Virus record (IMG/VR): IMGVR_UViG_3300043570_000565 | Coordinates: 1-54,717 of that record | Reading direction: 5' to 3' (one strand) | Length of the DNA: 54,717 bases | Origin: a virus | In this document: positions 36,962-43,039 of the stretch, piece after piece | Layout: the number at the start of each line of letters is the position of its first letter | How positions within the stretch are numbered: position 1 is the stretch's first letter | Program-made: the position numbers and the translations under genes | Notes under the pieces: model-generated | Seen by the model: the letters and a program-made list of their open reading frames with translations, nothing else | Told to the model about the DNA's origin: nothing | Databases searched by the model: none

Positions 36962-37368
36962 TTTAGTTTTTCGTTTACAAAATCAATAATAGTATCAATC
37001 CAGTCCCCATCCCACTCCCTATCCTTGTAGGTGTTGCAGAAATCTGTAGTCAATTCAATGCCCAAGTCATACAGACCAGCAAAATCTACCATGCCTATGA
37101 TGTCACTGAGTTTTTTTGGAATTGTTTTATTGTCAATCATCGCATGGATGGTACAGACCATCTCATGGTGGGTCTCTACCCAGTCTCTGAAGCCATTGGG
37201 TAATAACTTCTTGTTCTTCTTTGAAGCCAACTGATTGAGCATACTTGCTACCATAGTATACTCTAACTGAGTTACATTCTGGGGCAGGTACATTGCATCT
37301 GTCACTGACTGGTACGCATGGTCGAGATCCACTCCCTCCGGTACGTTTACTTCGATTGTAATTTTCAT
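36958..37368 (-). CDS. Hypothetical early protein, 136 aa
   Basis: Starts with a beta strand (KITIEVNVPEG), then helical segments; the end DWIDTIIDFVNEKLK is amphipathic. ATGA overlaps at both ends. No family recognised. Confidence 0.6.
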   Translation of the reverse strand: MKITIEVNVPEGVDLDHAYQSVTDAMYLPQNVTQLEYTMVASMLNQLASKKNKKLLPNGFRDWVETHHEMVCTIHAMIDNKTIPKKLSDIIGMVDFAGLYDLGIELTTDFCNTYKDREWDGDWIDTIIDFVNEKLK

Positions 37369-37586
37369 AGTTGAATTGTTAAGGTGTCACTTAAGTTTGA
37401 ATAGATTTGCTTACTCGGATATGCATCCTCCAATGCATGTATGTAGTCCTCGATAAAGTACTTCATCTCATCATGCTGATTCGACATAGGCTCTGTCACC
37501 TTTCTGATTTGCTCCTCCGACAGGCTAGTGTACAAGGTACACTGGTCACCATCCCATGTTCCTATTTTTAATTTGAATACATTCAT
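37365..37586 (-). CDS. Small early protein, paralogue of the gene at 38347
   Basis: 73 aa from the ATG at 37586; the ORF is open to 37631, but that would overlap the upstream gene by 44 nt. Shares the order EEQIRKVTEPM ... DALEDAYP-like ... QIYS with the 74-aa protein at 38347 (EIQIKKVIEPI ... DALVDAYP ... QFYS). The shared helix-plus-AYP layout shows a duplication within the operon. Function unknown. Confidence 0.6.
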   Translation of the reverse strand: MNVFKLKIGTWDGDQCTLYTSLSEEQIRKVTEPMSNQHDEMKYFIEDYIHALEDAYPSKQIYSNLSDTLTIQL

Positions 37587-37587
37587 C

Positions 37588-37830
37588 TTAGTTGTCTGAT
37601 AAGTCTGTAAATTGATTAAAGGTATCTGCAATCTGAAGCAGGTGATTGGTTGCTAGTAGCAGTAGTATGTTGTAGTCTACACACTTGTGCATCATCTCGC
37701 TTACTTTACTCACCTTATCCATCTCCCCACTAGACAGTAGGGTTAGGATTGTGGCTAACTGGGCAGCATACTTGTGTTGCTCCACTCCTAGTGACTCCAC
37801 TAGGGAGTTTGCTTCGTGATTGAATTTCAT
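37588..37830 (-). CDS. Hypothetical early protein, 80 aa
   Basis: Nearly all helical, with HEANSLVESLGVEQHKYAAQ and an LLLLATNHLLQIAD stretch. ATGA overlap upstream. No family recognised. Confidence 0.55.
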   Translation of the reverse strand: MKFNHEANSLVESLGVEQHKYAAQLATILTLLSSGEMDKVSKVSEMMHKCVDYNILLLLATNHLLQIADTFNQFTDLSDN

Positions 37831-38210
37831 TTGTCTATTAAGTTTGAGAATTGTGCAACAATAAACTGCTCGTAGTTAAACATACTATCCTTCATTGGGA
37901 TGGACTCATACATCTCCCTAAGTTTATGACCATTATGTCCCATGTATTCATACATCACTTCTAGTACATCCAGATCCAAATCGTCAACCCATAGCGGAGT
38001 ATTTTCCCCTACATAAGCATTAAAAGTATTATACTCTAAGTAATCTATTGCATCTTCATAAGACATGCCTTCGTTCTGAATCAAAATATCTACACATTTC
38101 CTCCTAGAGTATACCACCTTCCACATGTTAGGCTCGAACCCAATGATTGCATCATCAAATCCATCTGCAAATAGTACCTCATCGTATGATTCTAAAATCT
38201 TGTCTCTCAT
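37827..38210 (-). CDS. Conserved early protein (ADGFDDAIIG family)
   Basis: 127 aa from the ATG at 38210, chosen because that ATG overlaps the upstream stop (ATGA); an upstream in-frame ATG at 38228 would add six residues. Residues 1-70 contain ADGFDDAIIGF, VVYSRRKCVDIL and SYEDAIDYLEYNT, a widespread phage family; the C-terminal half (from LWVDDLDLDVLEVM) looks like an added helical module. Function unknown. Confidence 0.65.
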   Translation of the reverse strand: MRDKILESYDEVLFADGFDDAIIGFEPNMWKVVYSRRKCVDILIQNEGMSYEDAIDYLEYNTFNAYVGENTPLWVDDLDLDVLEVMYEYMGHNGHKLREMYESIPMKDSMFNYEQFIVAQFSNLIDK

Positions 38211-38350
38211 TTGATTTTTCTTTTCCATTCTGCTACAATTTTAGTTGCCTCGTATAGTGCATCCGCACATTCACCCATGCCCATGTCCTCATTCGCCATG
38301 ATCCACTGGTAGATTTCTTCCACCAGTAATTCCTCTTGTTCCTTTGTCAT
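38207..38350 (-). CDS. Small early protein, 47 aa
   Basis: Read from the ATG at 38350: MTKEQEELLVEEIYQWIM, then GECADALYEATKIVAEWK. ATGA overlaps at both ends. A recurrent small helical family in phages; function unknown. Confidence 0.6.
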   Translation of the reverse strand: MTKEQEELLVEEIYQWIMANEDMGMGECADALYEATKIVAEWKRKIK

Positions 38351-38571
38351 ATGCTGATTAGTTTAGGTGTTGTGTATGAATAGAATTGATTCTCTGGATA
38401 GGCATCCACTAGGGCATCGATGATCGTATCGTTCGTGTACTCCTCACCATGCTCTCGCTCCCGATTAACTATGGGCTCAATCACTTTCTTAATTTGAATC
38501 TCATTCAAGTCTGTGAGGATCACAAAGTTCTCCTCATCATAGGCAGTTGTGTTAATCTCGTATGCTTTCAT
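38347..38571 (-). CDS. Small early protein, paralogue of the gene at 37365
   Basis: 74 aa; alignable over its length with the 73-aa protein encoded 0.8 kb downstream in the operon. Overlaps the upstream gene by 20 nt and the downstream gene by ATGA. Function unknown. Confidence 0.6.
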   Translation of the reverse strand: MKAYEINTTAYDEENFVILTDLNEIQIKKVIEPIVNREREHGEEYTNDTIIDALVDAYPENQFYSYTTPKLISI

Positions 38572-38737
38572 TTTGTGTTTCGTATAATGCTTCTACTTGT
38601 ATGTCATCCACAAGGATGTGATAACCTTCTATTGTTACAAATAACCAACCCTCTTCTGCATGGGCGTCAATACCTTTTGAGATTAAATAATCCCTTGCTA
38701 ATTCTACAACTTCATCTTCAAATACTTTCTTTCTCAT
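38552..38737 (-). CDS. Hypothetical early protein, 61 aa
   Basis: Alpha-beta layout: ELARDYLISKGIDAH helix, GWLFVTIEGYHILVDD strands. Could be a small regulator. Overlaps the next gene by 20 nt. Confidence 0.5.
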   Translation of the reverse strand: MRKKVFEDEVVELARDYLISKGIDAHAEEGWLFVTIEGYHILVDDIQVEALYETQNESIRD

Positions 38738-38738
38738 A

Positions 38739-38975
38739 TCAACAAGTCATTAGGTGTCCCATTCTATCCCAATTCCTACTCTCTGTAGGTGTTGCCTTGT
38801 GTAGTGTATCGTAGTTAACTACACCACTAGGAAACTGCCTCTTGAGTTCTGATTTAAACTCCACCAGATCCTTTGCCCAGATGTCGTTCCATCCACCACC
38901 TACCCAATTGAATAGGTATCTGTACTGCCCTCTTGAATTCTTCAGTAGGCTTTCTCTTTTGATTGTCTTTCTCAT
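38739..38975 (-). CDS. Conserved small early protein
   Basis: 78 aa with RYLFNWVGGGWNDIWAKD then ELKRQFP, a pattern seen in small proteins of Bacteroidetes phages. Starts 5 nt after the upstream stop. Function unknown. Confidence 0.55.
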   Translation of the reverse strand: MRKTIKRESLLKNSRGQYRYLFNWVGGGWNDIWAKDLVEFKSELKRQFPSGVVNYDTLHKATPTESRNWDRMGHLMTC

Positions 38976-38980
38976 AGTTT

Positions 38981-39265
38981 TTAATAAGTTGTCATTGAAC
39001 TTATATAATCCTCATTATTTCTTAATGCATTTCTACATTCACTTTGTAACTCTGAATCCAGAATTTGAATCCCTCTGAATGTACCTAGTCTACCACCATA
39101 GGTTGATATACTTATCAAAGTTTTATTTTCTTTGGCGTACTCCTGCACATCATCTGTGAGATCCTTGAATACATCGTATGCTCGAATCACTCCCACTTGC
39201 CCGTACCTATCTACACTACACTCTCTGTAGTACTCTACTAATTTTTCTCTGATTAAATTTTCCAT
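38981..39265 (-). CDS. Hypothetical early protein, 94 aa
   Basis: N-terminal helix, then IRAYDVFKDLTDDVQEYAKE and a strand-rich ISISTYGGRLGTFRG segment. Four bases after the upstream 44-aa gene. No family recognised. Confidence 0.55.
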   Translation of the reverse strand: MENLIREKLVEYYRECSVDRYGQVGVIRAYDVFKDLTDDVQEYAKENKTLISISTYGGRLGTFRGIQILDSELQSECRNALRNNEDYISSMTTY

Positions 39266-39269
39266 AGTT

Positions 39270-39404
39270 TTATTCTTCTATATCTGCTTTGATTACCCAG
39301 TTATCTAAATCACCCACATTTGGATGCTGATTTTTAAATTCTTCAAGAATTAAAAGGTATAATTCTTCACTGATTAGGTCGATGTTTAATTCAATTGTCT
39401 TCAT
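39270..39404 (-). CDS. Small acidic early protein, 44 aa
   Basis: MKTIELNIDLISEELYLLIL followed by a polar segment ending DIEE. Fits exactly between its neighbours with gaps of 4 and 2 nt, which is the main evidence. Confidence 0.5.
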   Translation of the reverse strand: MKTIELNIDLISEELYLLILEEFKNQHPNVGDLDNWVIKADIEE

Positions 39405-39406
39405 AG

Positions 39407-39556
39407 TTATATTATTTTAGTTCCAATTACCTTAACTCTATTCTGATTCTTGTCCATCCATGACAGCCAATTGTCTAGATGTTTGTCATCTTTGAACTCC
39501 TTGGTTTGACTGAATGTCCCTCCGTAGATTCCTCTCATGTGTATTACTGCTTTCAT
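39407..39556 (-). CDS. Conserved small early protein, 49 aa
   Basis: Starts at 39556 (MKAVIHMRGIYGGTFSQTK), where the ATG overlaps the upstream stop; a longer in-frame start at 39637 lies inside the upstream gene. HLDNWLSWMDK follows. Similar short proteins recur in Bacteroidetes phages. Confidence 0.6.
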   Translation of the reverse strand: MKAVIHMRGIYGGTFSQTKEFKDDKHLDNWLSWMDKNQNRVKVIGTKII

Positions 39557-39720
39557 AACTTTTCTTTTATTGTGTTGTATAATAAATCTAAACCATACCT
39601 TGTCAATCCATTTGTCTTGAATGGATATGCAATCCATAAATCTTCAGAGGAAATAATTCTATTCTGAGTTGTTAAAATTTGCACAATCCAATCATAGGAT
39701 TCGCTTAATCTTTTGTCCAT
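39553..39720 (-). CDS. Small early protein, 55 aa
   Basis: From the ATG at 39720: MDKRLSESYDWIVQILTT, a middle with LWIAYPFKTNGLTRYG, and a helical end. The stop overlaps the next ATG; 4 nt lie between it and the upstream gene. Function unknown. Confidence 0.55.
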   Translation of the reverse strand: MDKRLSESYDWIVQILTTQNRIISSEDLWIAYPFKTNGLTRYGLDLLYNTIKEKL

Positions 39721-39724
39721 AGTA

Positions 39725-40432
39725 TTAGTGTTCTAAGATTTGAATATTTGTTTTACCTTTTCTCATTCCGCTACATAGTCCACATTTCTCACATGTAGAT
39801 TTGTATCCCATTTCTTTACTGGCAGGACATTGGACTGCATTTTCAATCTTATTTTTTACTGCCATGAATGACCTGTATCCTAGTTTTTTAGCCATTTCTG
39901 ATTGGCCATCACTATGTGTACTTGCCATGAAGTACTTATGGTACTCAGGCTTTCTTGCCCATTGATGCGTGTATCCTGTATGTGATTTGGATAGACCAAT
40001 CATGTTGGATACCATGTCAATTGGAATCAAAGATGGCTCACCATATGTACCAAATCTGATGTACCTATCTTTGGACATCTTCATGACCTTTGTCCAGACA
40101 TCATCCAAGCTAGGGATTTCTTTGTCTTTGAACTCCTTTACCAGACTTTTAAACATGGAACAGAATCCTGCATACTGCTCGTACTTATGTGTATAGCATT
40201 TCAGATATCCTCTGAATGGGCAGTCAAAACAGACTGCATCCGCTAGGTCAAAGAACTCTTTAGGAATCATCTTCTCACCATTGGAATACTTTTTACTGGC
40301 GTACTCCAATTGTGATTTGCTGAATGAATAAACTTGCAAGATTTTTTCTTTGCCAGATGTTATCTTGCCATTGGTACTTTTGTCCAATCGGAATACAATA
40401 ATTGCATCCTTGATTTGTGCAGTTACTCTCAT
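39725..40432 (-). CDS. Conserved cysteine-rich phage protein (DUF7227-like)
   Basis: 235 aa. CFDCPFRGYLKCYTH (residues about 68-82), FGTYGEPSLIP, HTGYTHQWARKPEY and a C-terminal CEKCGLCSG are the landmarks of a phage family I recall as DUF7227, in which conserved cysteines may bind a metal or iron-sulfur cluster. Biochemical role unknown. Its leader (40433-40495) holds a tRNA-like minihelix, so its mRNA may be processed. The family name is from memory and only moderately sure. Confidence 0.6.
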   Translation of the reverse strand: MRVTAQIKDAIIVFRLDKSTNGKITSGKEKILQVYSFSKSQLEYASKKYSNGEKMIPKEFFDLADAVCFDCPFRGYLKCYTHKYEQYAGFCSMFKSLVKEFKDKEIPSLDDVWTKVMKMSKDRYIRFGTYGEPSLIPIDMVSNMIGLSKSHTGYTHQWARKPEYHKYFMASTHSDGQSEMAKKLGYRSFMAVKNKIENAVQCPASKEMGYKSTCEKCGLCSGMRKGKTNIQILEH

Positions 40433-40453
40433 TTTTTTTGGGGTTTAAGTTTG

Positions 40454-40497
40454 AGACCATGGCAGAAATCGAATCTGCCTGTACTCCAAGATGGTCT
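40454..40497 (-). ncRNA. Minimal tRNA-like minihelix with perfect T-loop (element A)
   Basis: Minus strand: AGACCAT (40497-40491), an 11-nt linker, GGCAGA (40479-40474), loop TTCGATT (40473-40467), TCTGCC (40466-40461), then ATGGTCT (40460-40454) closing a perfect 7-bp end stem. T-stem and end stem abut with no gap, as in a tRNA T-arm plus acceptor, and the loop fits TTCRANY. The D and anticodon arms are replaced by the linker. It starts at the A of the upstream gene's TAG stop and lies 22 nt before the next ATG. RNase P accepts such minihelices as model substrates, so an mRNA-processing site is plausible. Confidence 0.6.
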
Positions 40498-40708
40498 AGA
40501 TATTATTTTGGTAGCAAAAGTTATCAAAGTATGCATCCTCGTTTGCTTTGATGTGAGCGAAAGTCTGGTTTGCTTCCTTTCTATCTCTGTATGCTTTTGA
40601 TGATTCGCAGTATGCTTTGCCATCGTAGTAGATGGATTCACCTTTGCCAATTACCTTGCCTGTCTCGGCACAATTGCTTTTGAATCTAGATGTAATAAAT
40701 CGTCCCAT
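40496..40708 (-). CDS. Small cysteine-containing protein
   Basis: 70 aa. SNCAETGKVIGKGESIYYDGKAYC resembles a small zinc-binding fold of phage early proteins with a treble-clef-like Cys pair. The stop codon TAG supplies the first base of the minihelix. Starts 2 nt after the upstream 52-aa membrane gene. Confidence 0.6.
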   Translation of the reverse strand: MGRFITSRFKSNCAETGKVIGKGESIYYDGKAYCESSKAYRDRKEANQTFAHIKANEDAYFDNFCYQNNI

Positions 40709-40709
40709 G

Positions 40710-40868
40710 TTATTTCCAAATTTTAGTTAGTATTACAATTGAGAATGCTACATAAACTTTCATTATCAATAGTACTACAGCATCGTCTATTGATATTATC
40801 CATAATGCTCCCATTACCCATAGGTAAGCAATTAAAAAATTCGATAAGTAATTATATGCTTTTGTCAT
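40710..40868 (-). CDS. Small two-span membrane protein, 52 aa
   Basis: MTKAYNYLSNFLIAYLWVMG, then ALWIISIDDAVVLLIM and a third hydrophobic stretch. Gaps of 1-2 nt to both neighbours. Function unknown. Confidence 0.55.
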   Translation of the reverse strand: MTKAYNYLSNFLIAYLWVMGALWIISIDDAVVLLIMKVYVAFSIVILTKIWK

Positions 40869-40870
40869 TT

Positions 40871-40960
40871 TTATAGTAGTTTAAGTCCAAGCATGTATCC
40901 AAGTATAAATATTGGGAGTAATGCCACAATCGTGTAGATAATTAATCCTAATGTTCTCAT
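40871..40960 (-). CDS. Very small membrane protein, 29 aa
   Basis: MRTLGLIIYTIVALLPIFIL then GYMLGLKLL: a single hydrophobic span filling the gap between two other membrane genes with 1-2 nt spacing. Short, so only moderate confidence. Confidence 0.45.
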   Translation of the reverse strand: MRTLGLIIYTIVALLPIFILGYMLGLKLL

Positions 40961-40961
40961 G

Positions 40962-41081
40962 TTAGTAGGTGTTTGATATGTAGAAACTTTTTTCCAATTG
41001 TACTCCATAAAGAAGTCCAATTACTATGATTACTACCATTATCCCAATGGCAAGTAGTGTTCCTTTTGTGTTGCTGTTCAT
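40962..41081 (-). CDS. Small single-span membrane protein, 39 aa
   Basis: MNSNTKGTLLAIGIMVVIIV then IGLLYGVQLE and a polar end. Leader contains minihelix B. First of three adjacent tiny membrane genes. Confidence 0.5.
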   Translation of the reverse strand: MNSNTKGTLLAIGIMVVIIVIGLLYGVQLEKSFYISNTY

Positions 41082-41108
41082 CTTGTTTTAGTTTAGGGTT
41101 AAAGTTTG

Positions 41109-41149
41109 TTCCATGTCGCAATCGAATGCCACATCCTAGATGCATGGAA
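41109..41149 (-). ncRNA. Minimal tRNA-like minihelix (element B)
   Basis: Minus strand: TTCCAT (41149-41144) pairs with ATGGAA (41114-41109), an 11-nt linker follows, then GTGGC (41132-41128), loop ATTCGATT and GCGAC (41119-41115), pairing at four of five positions. Same plan, linker length and TTCGAT(T) loop as element A, but with different stem sequences, which argues for conserved structure. Lies 28 nt before the 39-aa membrane gene and 15 nt after the stop of the 90-aa gene. Confidence 0.5.
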
Positions 41150-41163
41150 TGTATACTATTTTC

Positions 41164-41409
41164 TTACCAGTCTATTTCAATCATTACTTTCTCCAACAAT
41201 CTAGATGGCTTGATGTCATTCTCTAAGCATAGGTTGAATACAAATAGTAAGCAATCTACCTTCTTTTTTGGTGCTTCTGGGAATACTTCTCTGAATTTTG
41301 TGAATGGGTTATAGTTACCCAAATTGGTATTGTACTTGTAGTTCATTACCATTTCTCCTTGAATTGCAGTAAACCATAATGCGTTCACTTCTTTTTGTAC
41401 TAATGCCAT
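41164..41409 (-). CDS. Hypothetical early protein just downstream of the hammerhead ribozyme
   Basis: 81 aa from the ATG at 41409 (MALVQKEVNALWF). A longer start at 41436 would lie inside the ribozyme. Residues 40-70 are a helical region with AAs EAPKKKVDCLLFVFNLCLENDIK. Ribozyme cleavage would leave a 21-nt 5' leader before this ATG. No family recognised. Confidence 0.6.
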   Translation of the reverse strand: MALVQKEVNALWFTAIQGEMVMNYKYNTNLGNYNPFTKFREVFPEAPKKKVDCLLFVFNLCLENDIKPSRLLEKVMIEIDW

Positions 41410-41424
41410 AGTTTTGTGTTTTTT

Positions 41425-41478
41425 GGTTAAGACCAATCCGTAGATTGGTTTCGTCTATTCAAGACTCGTCAGTTAACC
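41425..41478 (-). ncRNA. Type I hammerhead ribozyme
   Basis: Minus strand, all core elements in order: stem I GGTTAA (41478-41473) with TTAACC (41430-41425); core CTGACGA (41472-41466); stem II GTCT/AGAC with a TGAAT loop; core GAA; stem III ACCAATC/GATTGGT with a TACG loop, opened by the A-T pair next to the core; cleavage nucleotide C at 41431. Cleavage would fall between 41431 and 41430. Stem I uses the last Gly codon and TAA stop of the gene at 41473. No nucleotide of the required core is missing. Hammerheads are known in phages, but here one separates two operon genes. Confidence 0.88.
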
Positions 41479-41721
41479 TTTGATCGCTTCCAATATTTCT
41501 TCCAATTGGGATCTCATTGATGTAGCATTACCTTGGATTCCAAAGTAGTTTTTAACATCTGAGATCTTCCATCTGCTATGTGGTTTCATTCCAAACTCAT
41601 AAAGTTTTAGATCCCTTATTGATACAATTAAATTGTACCATCCTCTATTCGTTCCATTGGTCTCCTTAATAAGATCAGCATAGAATTGGCTTTGTCCGTT
41701 GATAATTTGCTTGGTGTTCAT
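41473..41721 (-). CDS. First gene of the leftward operon, hypothetical
   Basis: 82 aa, MNTKQIINGQSQFYADLIKE... with RWKISDVKNYFGI and a C-terminal MRSQLEEILEAIKG helix. The stop codon forms stem I of the hammerhead. Upstream lies the strand-switch region. The centre (LIVSIRDLKLYEFG) looks like a short alpha/beta domain. Function unknown. Confidence 0.6.
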   Translation of the reverse strand: MNTKQIINGQSQFYADLIKETNGTNRGWYNLIVSIRDLKLYEFGMKPHSRWKISDVKNYFGIQGNATSMRSQLEEILEAIKG

Positions 41722-42244
41722 AGTGTATGTTGTTTTAGTGGTTTTGCTTATTGCATGTACAATATTAAATCATTTCTAGTTCATAATCTAATACTCGTTC
41801 AATTTATTTTCATTATTGAATAACATTTTATGTAAGTGATTGATAATCAGCGACATTAATTTTATTGTGGATCTTATATATTATTTGTTCGTACAATCTG
41901 GGTGATGGGGATAAAGCAAAAGATCATGGCATGTGATCTCCTGGTGTTGGATCTCCTGGGGATGATCTCCTGGGGATCTTTCTCTATGCATTGACTATGA
42001 GTCAAGTTTATCTGGAAGGAATGTAGCTAGGTAGATCATGGAAGGAAGGATAAGCTAGGGCATAGGTGTTCGCAATGGCTGGCCATGGCCATGTCATGCA
42101 GTCCCTAGCAAAAAGCCAAAAAATCCGAGGGGATCGGAGATCATGCCTACCCCCCATGCCGAAAAAAAAATCGTTTCCGGTTCGGGCCGGCTGTCGTAAT
42201 TTGGTGGTATTACCCAACCACTCCTATCATCTAAAGTATTATAT
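41722..42244. promoter_or_regulatory. Strand-switch region, candidate replication origin and early promoter region
   Basis: About 520 nt without a credible gene between the leftward and rightward units. It holds an AT-rich block (41750-41890), hairpin GATCA/TGATC (41922-41938), three GATCTCCTGG iterons, palindrome TGGCCATGGCCA (42080-42091), hairpin TCCGA/TCGGA (42124-42138) and CCGG-TTCGGG-CCGG (42177-42190). Two short overlapping ORFs here (42008-42217 minus, 42066-42254 plus) look like chance reading frames. Origin function is inferred from position, iterons and the two DnaA-like proteins. Confidence 0.5.
41935..41973 (+). repeat. Three GATCTCCTGG iterons
   Basis: Exact 10-bp repeats at 41935-41944, 41950-41959 and 41964-41973 (periods 15 and 14 nt), followed by a partial GATCT at 41975. 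Regular spacing of this kind is typical of initiator-binding sites. Confidence 0.85.
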
Positions 42245-42247
42245 TTG
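42240..42247 (+). promoter_or_regulatory. Bacteroidetes-type -7 box (TATATTTG)
   Basis: Rightward promoter of the strand-switch region. Its position means the real start of the next gene must lie downstream of 42250, which decides the start at 42269. Confidence 0.6.
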
Positions 42248-42268
42248 TGCATGATTGATGGACTAACA

Positions 42269-42448
42269 ATGAAGAACGGTCGTTTGATAAATGATCGTCC
42301 TAACAGCGTAACAGGAATTCAAAAGGCTATCGATATTAAGAGAACCTTGAAGAAAGCAGAGAAGCTTGAGATGTATTCTGAAGCTGTGTCGCTAGGTATT
42401 CAGAGAGCAGGCAATGACGATAACATCAGAGGGATGTTCTTGAAGTAG
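42269..42448 (+). CDS. Small basic hypothetical protein, first rightward gene
   Basis: 59 aa starting MKNGRLINDRPNSVTGIQ, then a KRTLKKAEKLEMYSEAV helix. In-frame upstream starts (TTG at 42245, ATG at 42251) overlap or touch the promoter box and are unlikely. A strong terminator follows 22 nt after the stop, so it is probably a single-gene transcript. Function unknown. Confidence 0.55.
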   Translation: MKNGRLINDRPNSVTGIQKAIDIKRTLKKAEKLEMYSEAVSLGIQRAGNDDNIRGMFLK

Positions 42449-42470
42449 TAGCTTTTTGAGTTTATTGGAG

Positions 42471-42498
42471 AGAGGGATTTTATGGTCCCTCTTTTTTT
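42471..42498 (+). terminator. Rho-independent terminator
   Basis: AGAGGGA (42471-42477) pairs with TCCCTCT (42486-42492), followed by a T run. Confidence 0.85.
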
Positions 42499-42572
42499 GT
42501 ACCCCTCATGCCAGATAAACTGTCATGGACTGTACGAAATTATGTCGTGTAACTAGCTGATATCTAGAGTCC

Positions 42573-42655
42573 TGTCGATTATGTTGATTTTTAAAATGAG
42601 TTGTAGTGAGAAAAATATAAAAGAGAGATATTAATATATATATATATATAGGGAA
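42573..42655. repeat. Second copy of the TGTCGATTATGTT / TA-run-GGGAA module
   Basis: TGTCGATTATGTT at 42573-42585 and a TA run ending in GGGAA at 42635-42655, with the same order and nearly the same spacing as at 33738-33819. Another ATGTCG is at 42542-42547. It may be a second regulator or origin element. Confidence 0.6.
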
Positions 42656-42674
42656 GAAGAAGTTTGTCATTCAA

Positions 42675-42702
42675 TTTGATATTCCATTTTTCATTATCTT
42701 TG
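42675..42702 (+). promoter_or_regulatory. Promoter of the 96-aa gene
   Basis: TATCTTTG (42695-42702) matches TAnnTTTG, with TTTG (42675-42678) 16 nt upstream, slightly short of the usual 19. The ATG is 27 nt further. Confidence 0.6.
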
Positions 42703-42728
42703 TCTGAACAAACTAAACAAACAAAAAA

Positions 42729-43019
42729 ATGGAGAAATTTTTAAGTATCCCCGTAACCGACCAGCAGAATCAATTGCTTTCTGCAACAGGTATTGTATTA
42801 ATTTCGCAAGCGTCAACAACTACTGTGACTGTGAACTACAAGTCAAGCACAGGTACTGATGTTGTAACAATTACTCACGCTACAGCTGGTGCTGGTGACG
42901 AGAGTATGCGTGACGCTATTCAGGCTGCTGTTGTCAGTGCATTGACTACATCATGGACGTATGTAGCATTTCAGGTTGAGAACCTACCGTTTGCGGTGTC
43001 AGGTATTGCAATTGCATAA
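42729..43019 (+). CDS. Small conserved protein, possible virion decoration protein
   Basis: 96 aa. Beta-rich with MEKFLSIPVTDQQNQL, VLISQASTTTVTVNYKSS and a C-terminal FQVENLPFAVSGIAIA; I recall similar short proteins in Bacteroidetes phages. Own promoter and a strong UUCG terminator, so it is made as a monocistronic and probably abundant transcript. The strand-rich pattern fits a head decoration or small secreted structural protein, but function is not established. Confidence 0.55.
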   Translation: MEKFLSIPVTDQQNQLLSATGIVLISQASTTTVTVNYKSSTGTDVVTITHATAGAGDESMRDAIQAAVVSALTTSWTYVAFQVENLPFAVSGIAIA

Positions 43020-43039
43020 TATTCCTGAGCTTATTGAAA

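Noticed and set aside
40429-41145. Minus-strand ORFs 40429-40650 and 40957-41145
   Set aside because: They run across the minihelices and well-supported genes in other frames and have compositions unlike neighbours.
42008-42254. Overlapping ORFs in the strand-switch region (42008-42217 minus, 42066-42254 plus)
   Set aside because: Both run through palindromes and homopolymer stretches, overlap each other on opposite strands and have no recognisable protein character.
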